From assembly GCA_022925895.1 (NCBI GenBank), contig JAKSYS010000219.1:21387-85386 (forward strand): a DNA stretch of 64,000 nt. Reading direction: 5' to 3'. Made by a program: the position numbers and the translations under genes. Positions 50,526-62,800 of this stretch are shown here, piece by piece (the stretch's first letter is position 1; every line of letters begins with the position of its first letter). The stretch is from Fragilaria crotonensis (lineage: Eukaryota; Bacillariophyta; Fragilariophyceae; Fragilariales; Fragilariaceae). The notes under the pieces are model-generated. The model was not told the origin of the DNA. It ran no database searches and worked only from the letters and a program-made list of their open reading frames with translations.

Positions 50526-53500
50526 ATGGCCGACGCAGATCAGGATCTCTACGACGAGTTTGGAAACTACATAGGTCCGGACTTGGATTCTGACGACGAT
50601 TCCGATGATGATGACGACGAGGAGGAACAAGCACCCGACGATGCGTCTGATGTGTCGGCCGATCAGGATCAAAAAATGGTGCTCGTCGAAGATGATGAGC
50701 AGGATGGTCAAGCAGATCCAGTGCAAGCCATTGTCTTACACGAAGATAAGGTCCACTATCCGAGTGCGAACCAAGTCTACGGAGATGACGTGCGAACGGC
50801 TGTCCTGGACGAGGACGCCATCGACTTGAATGTACCACTCGTGGAACCGGTTTCCACCAAGACAAATCGAGCCAAAAACACCGAAGCCGATGATTATATA
50901 TACACCGACAACTACTTGACTGCTCTGTTTGGTAACGAAACGACTCGCGTCCGACGTGGATTCGCCTTGGTTGGTCATTTGCATTCGGGCAAGACAACCT
51001 TTGTAGATTTGCTGCTCGAAACGACGAAACGCCACAAGTGGGGAAGTAATAGCAATGGCGAGCAAGACAATGCATCGTCCCAGAATGCACGAGAGGGCCC
51101 CCGGTATGCAGATCAGATGGAAAGCGAACAAGCGCGCCAAATGAGTTTAGTCAGTACACCCATTTCAACAATACTGCCTGATACGAGAGGCAAGTCATAT
51201 CTTGTAACGTTGGTGGATTGTCCTGGGCATGTCAACTTTCATGATGAAAGTGTAGCAGCACTCCGTGCTGTTGATGGAGCTGTAGTTGTGTTGGATGCTA
51301 TCGAGGGTATCATGCTTCACACCGAAATGGTTGTCCGACATGCTGTTTCAGAAGGACTTCCAATCACGTTATTGATAAACAAGGTGGACCGATTGATCGT
51401 GGAGCTAAAACTGCCGCCGCGTGATTGCTATTACAAGTTGCTACACCTGGTGGAGAGTGTGAATGATTTGGTGGCGCAGGCGTCGAACGGTCGCTATCCT
51501 AAGATATCTCCCGATCGCGGTAATGTGGCCTTTGCTAGTGCTCAACATGGTTGGTGTTTCACGTTACAAAGTTTTGCAAATCTCTATCTTGATCACTTGT
51601 GCGAAGATGGCTTGGGCGACAATCTTGGAGCTGACGACTTTGCCAAGCGCCTCTGGGGAAATTCTTATCTGGATCCGGAAACGAGATTGTTTCACAAATC
51701 TGCTCGCAATTGCCAGTCTCCGGGCGTCGAGCGCACGTTCTGTACCTTCGTGTTGGAACCTCTCTATAAATTGTACTCGGCGTGTCTGGCAGAACGAGAA
51801 CAGGACGTGAACAAGCTGCTGCGTAAGGTGGGGGTTTTGCTACGCCGGGACGAATTGCGCGCAAGTGCCAGGACATTGTTGCGAGCAGCCCTTTCGAAAT
51901 TCTTTGAGACAGCAACCAGCGGGTTCGTTGATATGGTGGTGCAACACTTGTAAGTGACTTCTGCTAATTCTCTTTGAGTTTTAGGCGTATGTCTGTGGGA
52001 CTAACCGTCACCCCTTCCCTTTGACAGCCCTTCTCCATCCGCGGCCGCCAAGGGTAAAGTGGCACTGTGTTACAGCGGTCTGCAGGACGGAAAGGTTGCG
52101 CAAGCCATGCTAGAATGCGATTCTCAAGGCCCTCTCATGATGCATGTTGTTAAACTGTACGCTTCGGAGGACGGCCAAAACTTTTCGGCGTTTGGTCGCA
52201 TCTATTCAGGAAGCGTGCGACCGGGGGAACGAGTTCGAGTCTTGGGCGAAGGTTACTCTCCCGAGGATGATGAAGAGGATATGTGCATCGCGACTGTCGG
52301 AGCTGTCGCCATCCCCCGTGGCAGAATACAAACTCTTGTGTCGCGAGCAACAGCTGGAAACTGGGTCTTGTTAGAAGGGATTGAAGCAACCATCTCCAAA
52401 ACAGCCACGATTGCATCAATATCCACGAAGGAGGAGGATGAGGTCCACATCTTTGCGCCGCTCAAGTTTCCGCAAGCAGGTGGTGACTCTGTCATGAAGC
52501 TCGCAATAGAGCCGCTAAATCCTGGCGAATTGCCAAAAATGGTGGAGGGGTTGCGTCGCATCTCCAAGGCGTATCCCATGGCGAAAACCCGTGTTGAAGA
52601 AAGCGGGGAGCATGTTCTGTTTGGAACCGGCGAGCTGTACATGGACTGCATGATGCACGATCTCCGACACGTGTACTCTGATATTGAGGTCAAGGTTTCG
52701 GATCCAATCGTTGGGTTTCGCGAGACTGTGATTGAAACCAGCAGTCTCAAATGCTTTGCCGAGACTGCCAATAAGAGGAACAAGTTGACGTTCATTGCAG
52801 AGCCACTAGACGACGGTCTTGCCGAGATGCTGGAGGCTGGAAAGATTAATCAAGTTGGGACACCCGCAAGCAGGGACGGTTCTTTCAGAAGAAATTTGAT
52901 TGGGATCTTCTTTCTTCTAGGTCTGTGTGGGCATTTGGAGCGTCACCTACCCATGGAACGAACATCCTATTGGATGATACTCTACCTAGTGAGGTTGACA
53001 AGAATCTCTTGAAGACATGCAAGTCTAGCATTGTCCAAGGATTTCAATGGGCGACTCGTGAGGGCCCCCTCTGCGAAGAACCGGTGCGCGGGACGAAGAT
53101 TCGGATTCTGAATGCCTCGCTCGCCGACAAGCCTATTCATAGAGGTGGGGGTCAAATCATTCCTACGGCGCGACGGACGGTGCATTCGGCACTTCTGACT
53201 GCAACGCCACGTCTCATGGAGCCCATCTATCGTCTGCAAATTCAATGTCCTGGAGACATGGTAGACTCAATTCAACCAATTTTGACTAGGCGGCGAGGTC
53301 ATATTGTGCAAGATCGTCCAATCTCGGGGTCAATGTTGTACTCAGTGAAGGGATTCATTCCTGTTTTGGATAGTTTCGGATTCGAAACAGATCTAAGGAC
53401 GTTTACGCAAGGCCAAGCTATGGTTCATGCGGTGTTCGATCACTGGAATGTTGTGCCTGGCGACCCTCTGGATAAGAACATCATTCTACATCCACTGGAA

Positions 53501-53653
53501 CCCAGTCCGCCACCACATTTAGCGAGAGAGCTGCTTATCAAAACTCGACGACGAAAGGGCTTGTCAGAAGATGTTTCTATCAGTAAATTCTTCGATGATG
53601 GTATGAGGGCGCATTTGGTGCAGGATCAACCCATTGATGCCGCGTTGCAGTGA
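50526..53653 (+). CDS. SNU114: Snu114/EFTUD2, U5 snRNP GTPase (one frameshift)
   Basis: Exon 1 50526-51949, intron 51950-52027 (GTAAGT...CAG), exon 2 52028-53653; ~1016 residues. It starts [17 protein letters not shown], the hallmark acidic N-terminus. GTPase motifs: GHLHSGKTT (G1), [11 protein letters not shown] (G3) and NKVDR (G4). EF-2-like domains II-V follow, with [16 protein letters not shown] and GRRGHIVQD-like RRRGHIVQD. It drives spliceosome activation with Brr2. The frame breaks at ~52854 (CAAGTTGGGACA): one missing base before TGGGAC would restore the conserved path into [13 protein letters not shown]. Since this gene is normally essential, an assembly error or a second intact allele is likely. 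Confidence 0.93.
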
Positions 53654-54345
53654 AAAGCTGCACCGATGTGGGAATTCGGCGTCGCGCGGTGAGTTTCAAG
53701 GGATTGCTAGCTAGTTAGCGGCCTCCAAGCTGCTAAGTTATTGTGCAAATACCCCTACAAGGCATTTGCGGTATAGATACCTAGCGTTAGGCCTTGAAGC
53801 GATGGAGCGGAGCCGTTGACTCTCGTTTACATCGTCTCGCGAGTTCGTTGATTAGCTCCATGAGCGTTATTGGAGTTAAACCCTAAACTCTCAAGATAAT
53901 GAGCTTTTCTGGTGCAGAGCAGCCTGTGCCCGTGTGGTGTGTAGTACTAGTAGTACGTACTCCAGTTCGGAGAACGAGTGCCGTGGCCTCGAGCTTGGAG
54001 TACAGTACTTGCGTACGGGCACACTGCAATTTGTACTCGGAACTCGGAGTTCTGGTACCGGTACATAGTTGCTGGTAGTTAGTAGTGTGAAGTACAAGTT
54101 GCTAGTATATCCTGCACGATACTCCACGGGCACAGGGGTTAAGTACTAGGTACAGTACGCGTACTGCGAAACAAGGCCGATGGGGGTTGTATCGAGCTCC
54201 AAAAACGAGGTATTCTGTTATTTATATTTGAATTTGACAAAGTGGCTTCACGAGTAACGGCTGGGTATGGCAACGAAGGTTCATGATGTGGTAACAGTGC
54301 CACCTTTTCGCCATTGCAAACTGAGTTTGCGTTCTTAGACGGCCA
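53654..54345. promoter_or_regulatory. intergenic, GTAC-rich part upstream of FHA gene
   Basis: About 14 GTAC tetramers by hand count between 53940 and 54165. No gene. Confidence 0.45.
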
Positions 54346-55088
54346 TGACATCCAACGTTTTCCCCGACTTTCCGCATTCCATAGATAGTGGTGAGTATTT
54401 TGAGATCGATTGCTTTTCAGATTACTCCAATGCATGTTTTTGTGACCCCGTTTCTGACTTTCTCGATCGTAACGATAGAACCCACAGAAAATTGGTCGGT
54501 TGAACATGTCTTGCAATGGCACTTGTTGCAAAGTCACGCATTGACGGATCAAAAACATGCCGAACTGGTTGAATCTCTGCAGCGCCAGTTTGAAGAGCGC
54601 AAACAGGAATTGTGGAGAATCATGGAGTCTGATGAAAACGTCCCATCCGTCTCGTCGTCGAACGTGATGGTTGCCGCTCCATCTAAAGGAGCCAAGGCAT
54701 ATAATGCCGCGATTTCCAAACAACCATTTGCAACCTTGAATACTACTGTCATCAAAAAAGTGCAAGCCATTCATATTCAAGTCACCACAGGTCCACATAC
54801 TGGTATGACTGTGACAGTGCAGCCGAAAGCCAACACTGCTTGCTTAGTTGGCCGATCGGCCGGCAAAAAGTTTCGAGAGAAGGAGTTAGTTTGTCCAAGG
54901 ATAGTGAGGTTTCAACCACCCACGGAAAGTTCGAAATCATATCTGGCAAAGCCTATTTTACGGATGTCGGATCGACGAATGGTACTGTTTGCAAGGATCG
55001 AGCGTTGGCTACAAATGAGGCATTCTTGTTGGAAGAACCTGTGGAATTGATACTTGGTGGATCGACGTTGCGCATTACACTTAGCTAG
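54346..55088 (+). CDS. FHA-domain protein (one frameshift)
   Basis: Exon 1 54346-54391 (MTSNVFPDF), intron 54392-54478 (GTGAGT...TAG), exon 2 54479-55088; ~218 residues. After a short helical N-terminus (ENWSVEHVLQWHLLQSH) the C-terminal FHA domain shows CLVGRSAGKK, VSLSKDSEVSTTHGKFEI, FTDVGSTNGT and ILGGSTLRITL, the phosphothreonine-binding loops. The frame shifts at ~54884 (AAGGAGTT, one G missing would give REKGVSLSKD). FHA domains dock phosphothreonine; no partner can be inferred. Convergent with SCS-beta, ~100 bp apart. Confidence 0.82.
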
Positions 55089-55186
55089 GGACGATTCATG
55101 AAAGAGGGCAATATTTTAAGGGAGCACAAAAACATATGAGTCGTCGTCTAATTGTCATTTACGTGAACTGCTATTACGCGTTCCTT

Positions 55187-56733
55187 TTACAACAGAAATC
55201 CATTGAACTTGATCCCGACTCGAATCTTGGCAGCTTGCGCCGCAATCTCTGCGACACCCACGGCCTTGATGGCAGCATCCTCCAAGTCGTCTGCCAACGT
55301 CATATGGAATCCGCATCCCTCAATCAGGGTCTTGGCTTCATTGACATTTGTACCCTGCAGACGAATCACGATAGGCTTCGAGAGACCGATTTCCTTGGCA
55401 GCATTGATGATTCCAGTCGCAATCACGTCACATCTCATGATACCTCCGAAAATGTTGACCAGGATTGCTTGGACGCGAGGGTCCGCGTTGAGAATTTCAA
55501 AGGCTTTTTGAACCTGGGTTGCGTTAGCACCTCCGCCAACGTCCAAAAAGTTTGCTGGGCTGCCACCCTTTAGCTGAATAATGTCCTGGCAGAAGCGACA
55601 GAAGGCAACCAGTGAGTTTCTTCCTCGTCCCCGAAATTAATCTCACATAATGTTTTATCATCTGTTTGCAAGACACACTTACCATGGTGCTCATGGCCAA
55701 ACCAGCTCCATTCACCATACATCCAATGTTTCCGTCCAATCCAATGTAGTTCAGATCATATTTGCTCGCCTCAACTTCTCGCGAATCTTCCTGAGTGATG
55801 TCACGGCGGGCAAAGATCGTGGACTGACGGTATTCGGCATTATCGTCGAAATTGACCTTGGCGTCGCAAACGACAATATCGCCGTCTGGTGTCTCCGCCA
55901 ATGGGTTGATTTCGACTTGCGTGCAATCGCAGGAAACAAACATGTTGTAAAGATTCTTCATCAAAGCGACGGCCTTGTCATGTGGTCCCGTGCCCTCGTC
56001 AAGGCCAAGGTTCTTCGCCATTCGGACGCAGGTATCATGCTGAATGCCCTTAATCAAATCAATTGGTTCCGTAAAGATGACTTCCGGATTGGATGCGGCA
56101 ACGTCTTCAATGGAGGTTCCTCCTCTAGGAGATGCAACCAAAACAGGACCCTGTGAAGCGCGGTCCATGAGGATAGAAAGGTACATTTCTTGCCTCATGT
56201 ACATGCGTTCCATCAAAAACACCTTGTTGCAAATGATTCCGTTGGGTGCTTGCTTGGTGACCAATTCTTGACCGAGCATGGCCGCAGCAAACTCACGGGC
56301 TTGGCCGGGCTTGGTAACCATGTGGACGCCACCCTTGAAGCCGTTCTTGAAGGTACCCAAGCCACGGCCTCCTGATAGAACTTGCGCTTTGATGACGACA
56401 TCCTTAGGAGTGGATCCGGCTGAGGAATTCAAATAAGATGAGCATTTCAGTACGTGAGAACAATCCGAAGAATTATGAAAGAACTTCTACTTGTGGAGAA
56501 CAATACACATAAGGCAAAGAGACAGAAATAATGTTGAACGTACGCTTGGCAAACTCCTTCAAGTAAATATTTTCGGCTTCTTCTGGTGTCGATGCCACAA
56601 ACCCTTTTGGTGTAGCAATGCCGTGAGTGTTCATAATCTCCATCGAAATGTATTCATGGACATTCAAGTTACGGACGGCTCCCAGAGAAGGAGCTGCCGT
56701 TCGACGGGTTGCAATGCGAAGAGAAGAGTACAT
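55187..56733 (-). CDS. succinyl-CoA ligase beta subunit, mitochondrial
   Basis: Three exons: 56733-56544, 56419-55683 and 55585-55187, all with GT-AG introns that preserve frame; 441 residues. An Arg/Ser-rich presequence (MYSSLRIATRRT) indicates mitochondria. The ATP-grasp domain has KAQVLSGGRGLGTF (nucleotide loop) and VEINPLAETPDGDIVVCDAK (metal-binding Glu/Asn/Asp). The C-terminal ligase domain has FLDVGGGA and NIFGGIMRCDVIA, the phosphate loop of the family. It converts succinyl-CoA to succinate with nucleotide triphosphate in the TCA cycle. The sequence looks ADP-forming-like, but nucleotide choice is not certain. Confidence 0.95.
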
Positions 56734-57700
56734 TGTCGTTTTCTGTCGTTCGGATGTGCGGCGTTGACTGGCTACAGCGTACCGATGATGTGTGTGGAGC
56801 CTGTTGGCGAGTGCAGTCGCCTTGAGAATCAAGAATGGAATGCCTGCACTTTTGTCAGTTGGTGATGGAAGTTCTTCCTTGTACACATGTGCAGACCGAA
56901 GATTCCCGTAAGGATATGCAAACAATCAGCAGCTGTCACGGTGCTATTGTTTTAGCCGTGACGCGAACCCTCACCGGAAACAATTGTTGTGTGCAGATGG
57001 CTCAACAACGGTCCGCCTTGCGAACCGCAAACAGGTACGAGTACGCCGTCCTAGTAAATGAATATGCATACCTTATGTCCATACACTAATATTACTCTAT
57101 ACTCCAGTACACTCCATACTCCATACTGTACTCCATACTCACTGCGACCATGCTGCATCTTGCATGCTGTGCATGCTCAATATGTCCATATGTCATATGA
57201 AATAATATGAATAAACCTGTACTACGGTAGAGTACCAGGTACTAGTAGACGTGTACACCAATCTCCAATGGAGCACTCGAGTACTTGTATTCGTACCTGG
57301 TACCTGAAGTTGTACCGGTACTGCATTCCGAGGACTGGAATATGGTTTTTCGATTAGTAGTCGCTTCTTTCAGCAACTACGGTAGACCATGCGAACTGTG
57401 AACGGCATACTTTAGCAGGAGGTTCCCTTGTTTGGATTCATTTCAACTCTGTACGTATGTACACTTCCGGACTGGATTCTAGATGATCTCACTTGTAAGG
57501 GTAGCATGGAAGCGCTTATATTCATGGTCGCATACCGTGCAGGTCTCGCGTCTCGTCTCACCCTATTTGTATGACGCAAGTCGCAACTACCATGGAAGGA
57601 ATCCCGAAATCAAATGGTGTAGCGACTTGCAGCGTGCTAGAACGTCCCGATAATATTCAGGTCCGCGAGTAAATGCCTACCTTTCCTCGTCAGCGAAGAA
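56734..57700. promoter_or_regulatory. divergent gap, GTAC-rich middle
   Basis: GTAC palindromes cluster at 57030-57320, upstream of SCS-beta and of the small unknown gene. No gene is seen. Confidence 0.45.
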
Positions 57701-58256
57701 ATGGTGCGTGGGAAGCGTGGCGTGATAAACGAAATCTTGAAAGGAATACGCTCACAAATTCACAAAATCACAAAGAAAATCAGGAACACCACCACCACCA
57801 TGCGCACCATATCTGCCTTCGATGCCTCTGAATCTCTTATTACCACGTATTCTGCGTGGACTCCTCAACGTTGTGCTTGTTATGCCTCAGCTACCTCGCG
57901 GTGTACCGAATCCTACATTTTCGTCAGACAAACATACCAGAGAAAGGGAAATACAGGAGTGACGAGGAGGTTGATGACTGCGTTTTCGAAGCCGTGCAGC
58001 TGGAATTAAAGGTGCTCCCATCCAACTGTTCGTACACCACGCACGCGGAGGTCGACGAAGATGACGCCTTACCCATCGTGGTCAAGTGCGCCGTGACTCG
58101 CCTTCCCGCTGTGACCTTGATGCAGACTGTGCGCCAGACATTGATTGCTGGGGAACACGGCGAAGACAGAGAAAGCGTCGCCTGAACGAGTACATTGGCT
58201 ATGCCGCAGTGTACTACATCTTGTCTCGGGTGGTGCGTCGTAAAATGAAGGTGTAA
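57701..58256 (+). CDS. small unknown protein, frames shifted
   Basis: The frame from 57701 begins with a Lys/Arg-rich stretch (MVRGKRGVINEIL). A second plus frame is better from ~57856 to 58180: a hydrophobic segment TLCLLCLSYLAVYRILHF, then acidic EEVDDCVFEAVQLELKVLP. A third frame gives a plausible end, EYIGYAAVYYILSRVVRRK, stopping at 58256. Together they suggest one short membrane-associated protein with two indels. I recognise no family. Confidence 0.35.
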
Positions 58257-58309
58257 TATAGAATTATCAATTTTGGAAGTTACATTTTGCAATGCTGATG
58301 ATCCGGCCC

Positions 58310-59176
58310 TCAATTATTTTCTTCAACCTCCGCGTCGTCGTCAGTATCAGCCGACACGTCGTCTCCAAGGATTTGTTCCTCGTTTGGTTCTTCAGCATCG
58401 ACGTTTGCTTCTTTTGTGTCATCATCTACGTCTCCGGCATCATCGTTTCCTTCTTCAGCATCATCATTTGCGTCTTCAGCATTGTCATTCGAGTCATGAG
58501 CATCCTCGGGATCCTCCTCTTTAGCCGGAGATGGATCCTCAGAGTTGCTATCCTTCTGATTTGCATTGTTTCCCAAAACAGTGGTACCTTCAAACATGAG
58601 GGGTGCCAACTTCACTGCGTTATCTGACTTCTCACAAGTTCGTTCTTGTCCCCATTTAGTTACTGTCATGTCCCCAAAATGATCGTAGATTTCAACGTCA
58701 AATGCCCTTGTGCATTCGTCGCCATCCATGACTTGGAGTGTCAACCTGATATTCATTCCAGCAACAACCTGTGTCAAAAGAATGATTGCAAAGGTGAATT
58801 CTGTGAGACTGGCTGAACATTCCAGCATTCATTTGCCACTCGTAAAAAAACAATCATTCACACATTACAGCATACATAGTCGTACCTGTATTTCTGCGCT
58901 TTCCACTTGCAACGTCACATTAGGAGTCTCGTCCAACACAATTCCAGGGTAAGGCGATTGCAACGCCAGAGCTTCCTTCGTGAATTCGACAGCGCGCACC
59001 ACGAACGGGTCATTCACATCAGCATCATGGTAGGCTCCTATACGCATGCTACGGTGGTATTGTTCATGGTGCTGGTGAGACTCGACCGTTTGCATTGTCA
59101 GGAGAATCAGAAGAACAGAAGCGATAAGGAGGAGCAGGAGAGTAGAAGTGATAGAAGAGGAGAATAGTAATCTCAT
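58310..59176 (-). CDS. secreted cystatin-type cysteine protease inhibitor with acidic tail
   Basis: Two exons, 59176-58886 and 58768-58310, with a 117-bp GT-AG intron; 249 residues. A long signal peptide (LLLLLIASVLLILLTMQ) precedes the cystatin fold: a Gly (RIGAYHDADVNDPF) before the helix VVRAVEFTKEAL, and the first inhibitory hairpin QVVAG, formed exactly across the exon junction, followed by MNIRLTLQVMDG. Cystatins block papain-family proteases. The last ~85 residues are an Asp/Glu/Asn-rich tail, unusual for cystatins. Divergent from IRE1 across a GTAC-rich gap. Confidence 0.8.
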
Positions 59177-59876
59177 ATTTGTCAAGTGTGGAATTGAATG
59201 CAATCGTGTTCTGATGAACCAGTTCCTGTTCTTCACGGCCTCTGTCAATGAGAAATGAGAAGCGGGTCTTGCTTCCTTTGAGGACAGCGCATGTGTGACC
59301 CATTTCCCTCGTACAAGTATGATTCCTGCTGGTACGAGGTACAAGTACTTGTATCTGTACACGCTCGCATGTCGCATGTCCATGTCGCATGTGCATTTGA
59401 GGACCTCTGGTACAGCATGCGTGTACAAAGTACTGGTACACTGGTACTAGTTCCTGGTGCTATTTGCTACTATCGTAGAATGCATATAGTTGGTGGCTGG
59501 TGGAAGTCGTCGGAGTTCGACATGCTGAAAATGAAATACGTGTTCTGCACTACGAGTAGACCAGTCTCCAGTACACAGAGGTAAAAGTACCGAGTTTGGA
59601 GAATGAGGTTCGAGTACCAAAGGTACTATCACTGTACACTCCACACTACTGCAGATCGTTGTACCAAAGTACTACACTTGAGAAGTGTGTACGATTGGAC
59701 AACTGCTATGAGCGATGACAGACGGGAACCATTGGACGCCATCATCACTTATCTCAGGCACAAACTAGCGACCAACACTCCGTCAGTACCTCTTCTTCCG
59801 ATCTCATACCTACGCAACGCTAATTTTCAATTGGTGTCTTGGAGTGAATGAGTCTCCAGAATCGAAAAAGTATAGA
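59177..59876. promoter_or_regulatory. divergent gap between cystatin and IRE1
   Basis: GTAC motifs are dense at 59310-59670. No supported gene. Confidence 0.45.
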
Positions 59877-62800
59877 ATGAACGCTTCGAGCGACCTTATG
59901 GTTGTAGACGCCGTTGCGGTTCCTCCTCGCCCCAGAAATCGATTGCTCCGAAAGGCTCTCTGGGTCAATACCTGGTTGCTCTTGTCGCTGGCAGTAGTCT
60001 CAAAGCAACTTTCTGCGGCAAAGGCCAGCAATTCAGTCAATATTGATGCGCAAGGCAATCCATTTCCAGAATCACAAGAATTGAGGTCTCTGACGACTAC
60101 GACATTGATCATGGCGTATCGTGGACCACGGAAACCCTCCTAAATGGAGAGATCAACGATGACGACAGTCGAGGAATTATTGTTGTAGCGACCGTGGATG
60201 GAAGTATCGCCGGTCTCACGTCAAACGGGTAAGGTTCTGTGGAAACAATCTGGTATTTGTCTAATGGAGGCAGACCTCCCGGCAAACGACGATTCCACCA
60301 ACAGCACAGACTCTTCCAAAGTACTTAGTCCCCTCGTCTCTACCACAACAACCACTAAATCAAGCTCCCACGATTCTCGAACGGCCGCTGTGCCCTCGGT
60401 TGATGGGTCTTCTTGACGGCCGGTCGTGACAAGGAGCTCACGGCAACGTCCACGCTCAAGGAGTTGGTTGCGCGAGCCCCTTCGTCGACTCCCGAGGTCG
60501 ATTTTACGTCGGATCCCGACAAGCTACCGCAGCAGCCATGGACCGAGACACGGGAGAAATCTTGCGGGTTGTGACGGGGGGCGATGTGGCATCGTCGCAA
60601 GACGAGGGTCCAGACCTTCAAGGGAGGAACATTGTTTGGGTGGGCCGCGTCGATTATTCGATTTCCTTGTTCGATGCCAGAAGTGGCGCTATGGATGTCA
60701 AATTTTCTAGCTCGGAAATCATGGGTGTTCGAGATATGATGGTTGATGATATTGAGGATATTCGCTCGCAACCTCACGCACCTCGCCTGATGCTTCCGAC
60801 GAAGGAGGAGGCCAAGAAACAGTTAGCCATGCTAATCGCGACGCCGAATGGGAACGTTGCGCCCGGAACGCGCACACAGGAGGTATTGACTGGGTGTCTG
60901 ACGAAACTTTGATACTCCTGTTGCTTTTGCGTTGGAGGCGTCGACTGGAACTTCGCTAGGTGTGGATATCTTACCGATGCTCCTTTACCCGATAGCTCGC
61001 CTGAATATGTAGCACGGCAATTGGAACGGCAAATGGATCTGATAAAAGCCTCCGAAGAACCTGAGCAGACAATTGTTGGTGCGCTATCGAGTGGACAGCT
61101 CTTCGCCATGCCGCTTGGGAAACGACTTTCTCAAGCCAAGCTTGTGACATCGATTGGTTTGCCCCATTCGACCGCCCCGGCCTCGTCAGCTGTCGGATCG
61201 AAAGCAATAGGTAGCAAGCTTCCTAATCTTGCAAAGACTCCGGCGACAGGAACCTATTCTCACAAGTCTGACGAACATTCCAAGGTCTCCGCTCTTGCTA
61301 AGAAAACCTGTGGACCAACGAACCCTAATTTCCCTGCATGTTTGGTAGGTGGGATTCACCACAATCATGATTTTGTGTCCAGCTTAGAAGGATCCTTTCT
61401 AGACAGTGATGGGACTGCAGACCAAACAGCAGTGCTACCCTTTCAACAGATGCATTCCATGCAAAGCGACCTCTTGGAGCTACAACAATTTCGCAAGAAT
61501 AAGCGTAATTTCTTCAAGTTAATGGAATCCTGGCTTCCACCCCACGATGGCCCTTCTCTTTGTCTTGGCATTTGACATGGGAAGACGAATCAAGGCAAAG
61601 AAGCGAAAAGAGAAGGAGACTGCGATACAGCCAATGGCATCTCTCGAAAGTACGAGCGCCATCGCTGAAAGCAGTGTCAACGGCGATGGAGTTCGAAATG
61701 TTGGTGTCATTCAAGTCACTGATGACGTTTTGGGCTTCGGAGGTCATGGGACTGTTGTCTACAGAGGGACGTTGGATAGTCGACAAGTAGCCGTCAAGAG
61801 AATGCTGAAGGCCTATCACGCGAGTGCTGACAGAGAGATCTCGCTGCTCATTGAAAGCGATGGGCACCCCAATGTTGTTCGATACTTTCTGAAGGAAGTC
61901 AAAGGAGACTTTGTATATTTGGCTCTAGAATTATGTGATATGTCGTTGCACGATTTGATTGCGGAGCTCAGAAGGCATTCAGTGGAGCCGGTCCTTGCAG
62001 CACCCCAGCTAAGGAAACTGTCCAGGCGACTTTATACCAAATTGCGTGCGGCGTTCGGCACTTGCACTCTCTGAGGATAGTGCATAGGTAAGTAGTACTG
62101 TGCGCGACTTACTCATCCGATCAACGAGCGAACTAACGCCTCGATGTTGTCAACAGGGATCTCAAGCCAGCCAATATCTTGCTGGCTTGGTCAGGACGAA
62201 CGAAAGTCAAAGCTGCTTTCACGCCCGACGGACTCAAAGGCGAAGACGAGTTTATCGTTCGCTACGAGAAAGGAGGCTACATTGCAAAGATATCTGATAT
62301 GGGTCTTGGCAAACAGCTTGCAGGGCAAAGTAGCTTCGGACTGAGTACGTTGGGAGCTGCGTCGATTCAGGGATCGGTGAATGGTTGCGAGTCACGTTTG
62401 GTCGGAGCTGGGCCAGGAAGCGTCGGATGGCAGGCGCCAGAAGTCATGGCGATTCGATGGTCTGCTGAATCGTCGTCTGTCAAGTCTGGTGAAAGTAACT
62501 CTCGTACTGACTCGTTAATGGAAACATCTCCTCTTGATGCCGCGATGTCTTCTCGAACTAGTCGTTCCGTGGACATTTTTTCACTAGGGTGCATTTTCCA
62601 TTGCACCTCGTCCCTGGAACTCATCCGTTTGGAGATTGGTACGAGCGGGAAGTTAACATCATGCGTAACAAGACGTCAACAGAAGAGCTCCTTGACATAT
62701 CACCGGATGCGCACATCTAATTATCGCCATGATTTCCAGGGATGCCACTCAACGACCCACGGCACAAGAGGTTTGCGAGCATCCCTTCTTCTGGAGTCCA

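Noticed and set aside
54139-54798. 219-codon minus-strand frame
   Set aside because: Antisense to the FHA gene; the plus strand has the splice-consistent and motif-bearing reading.
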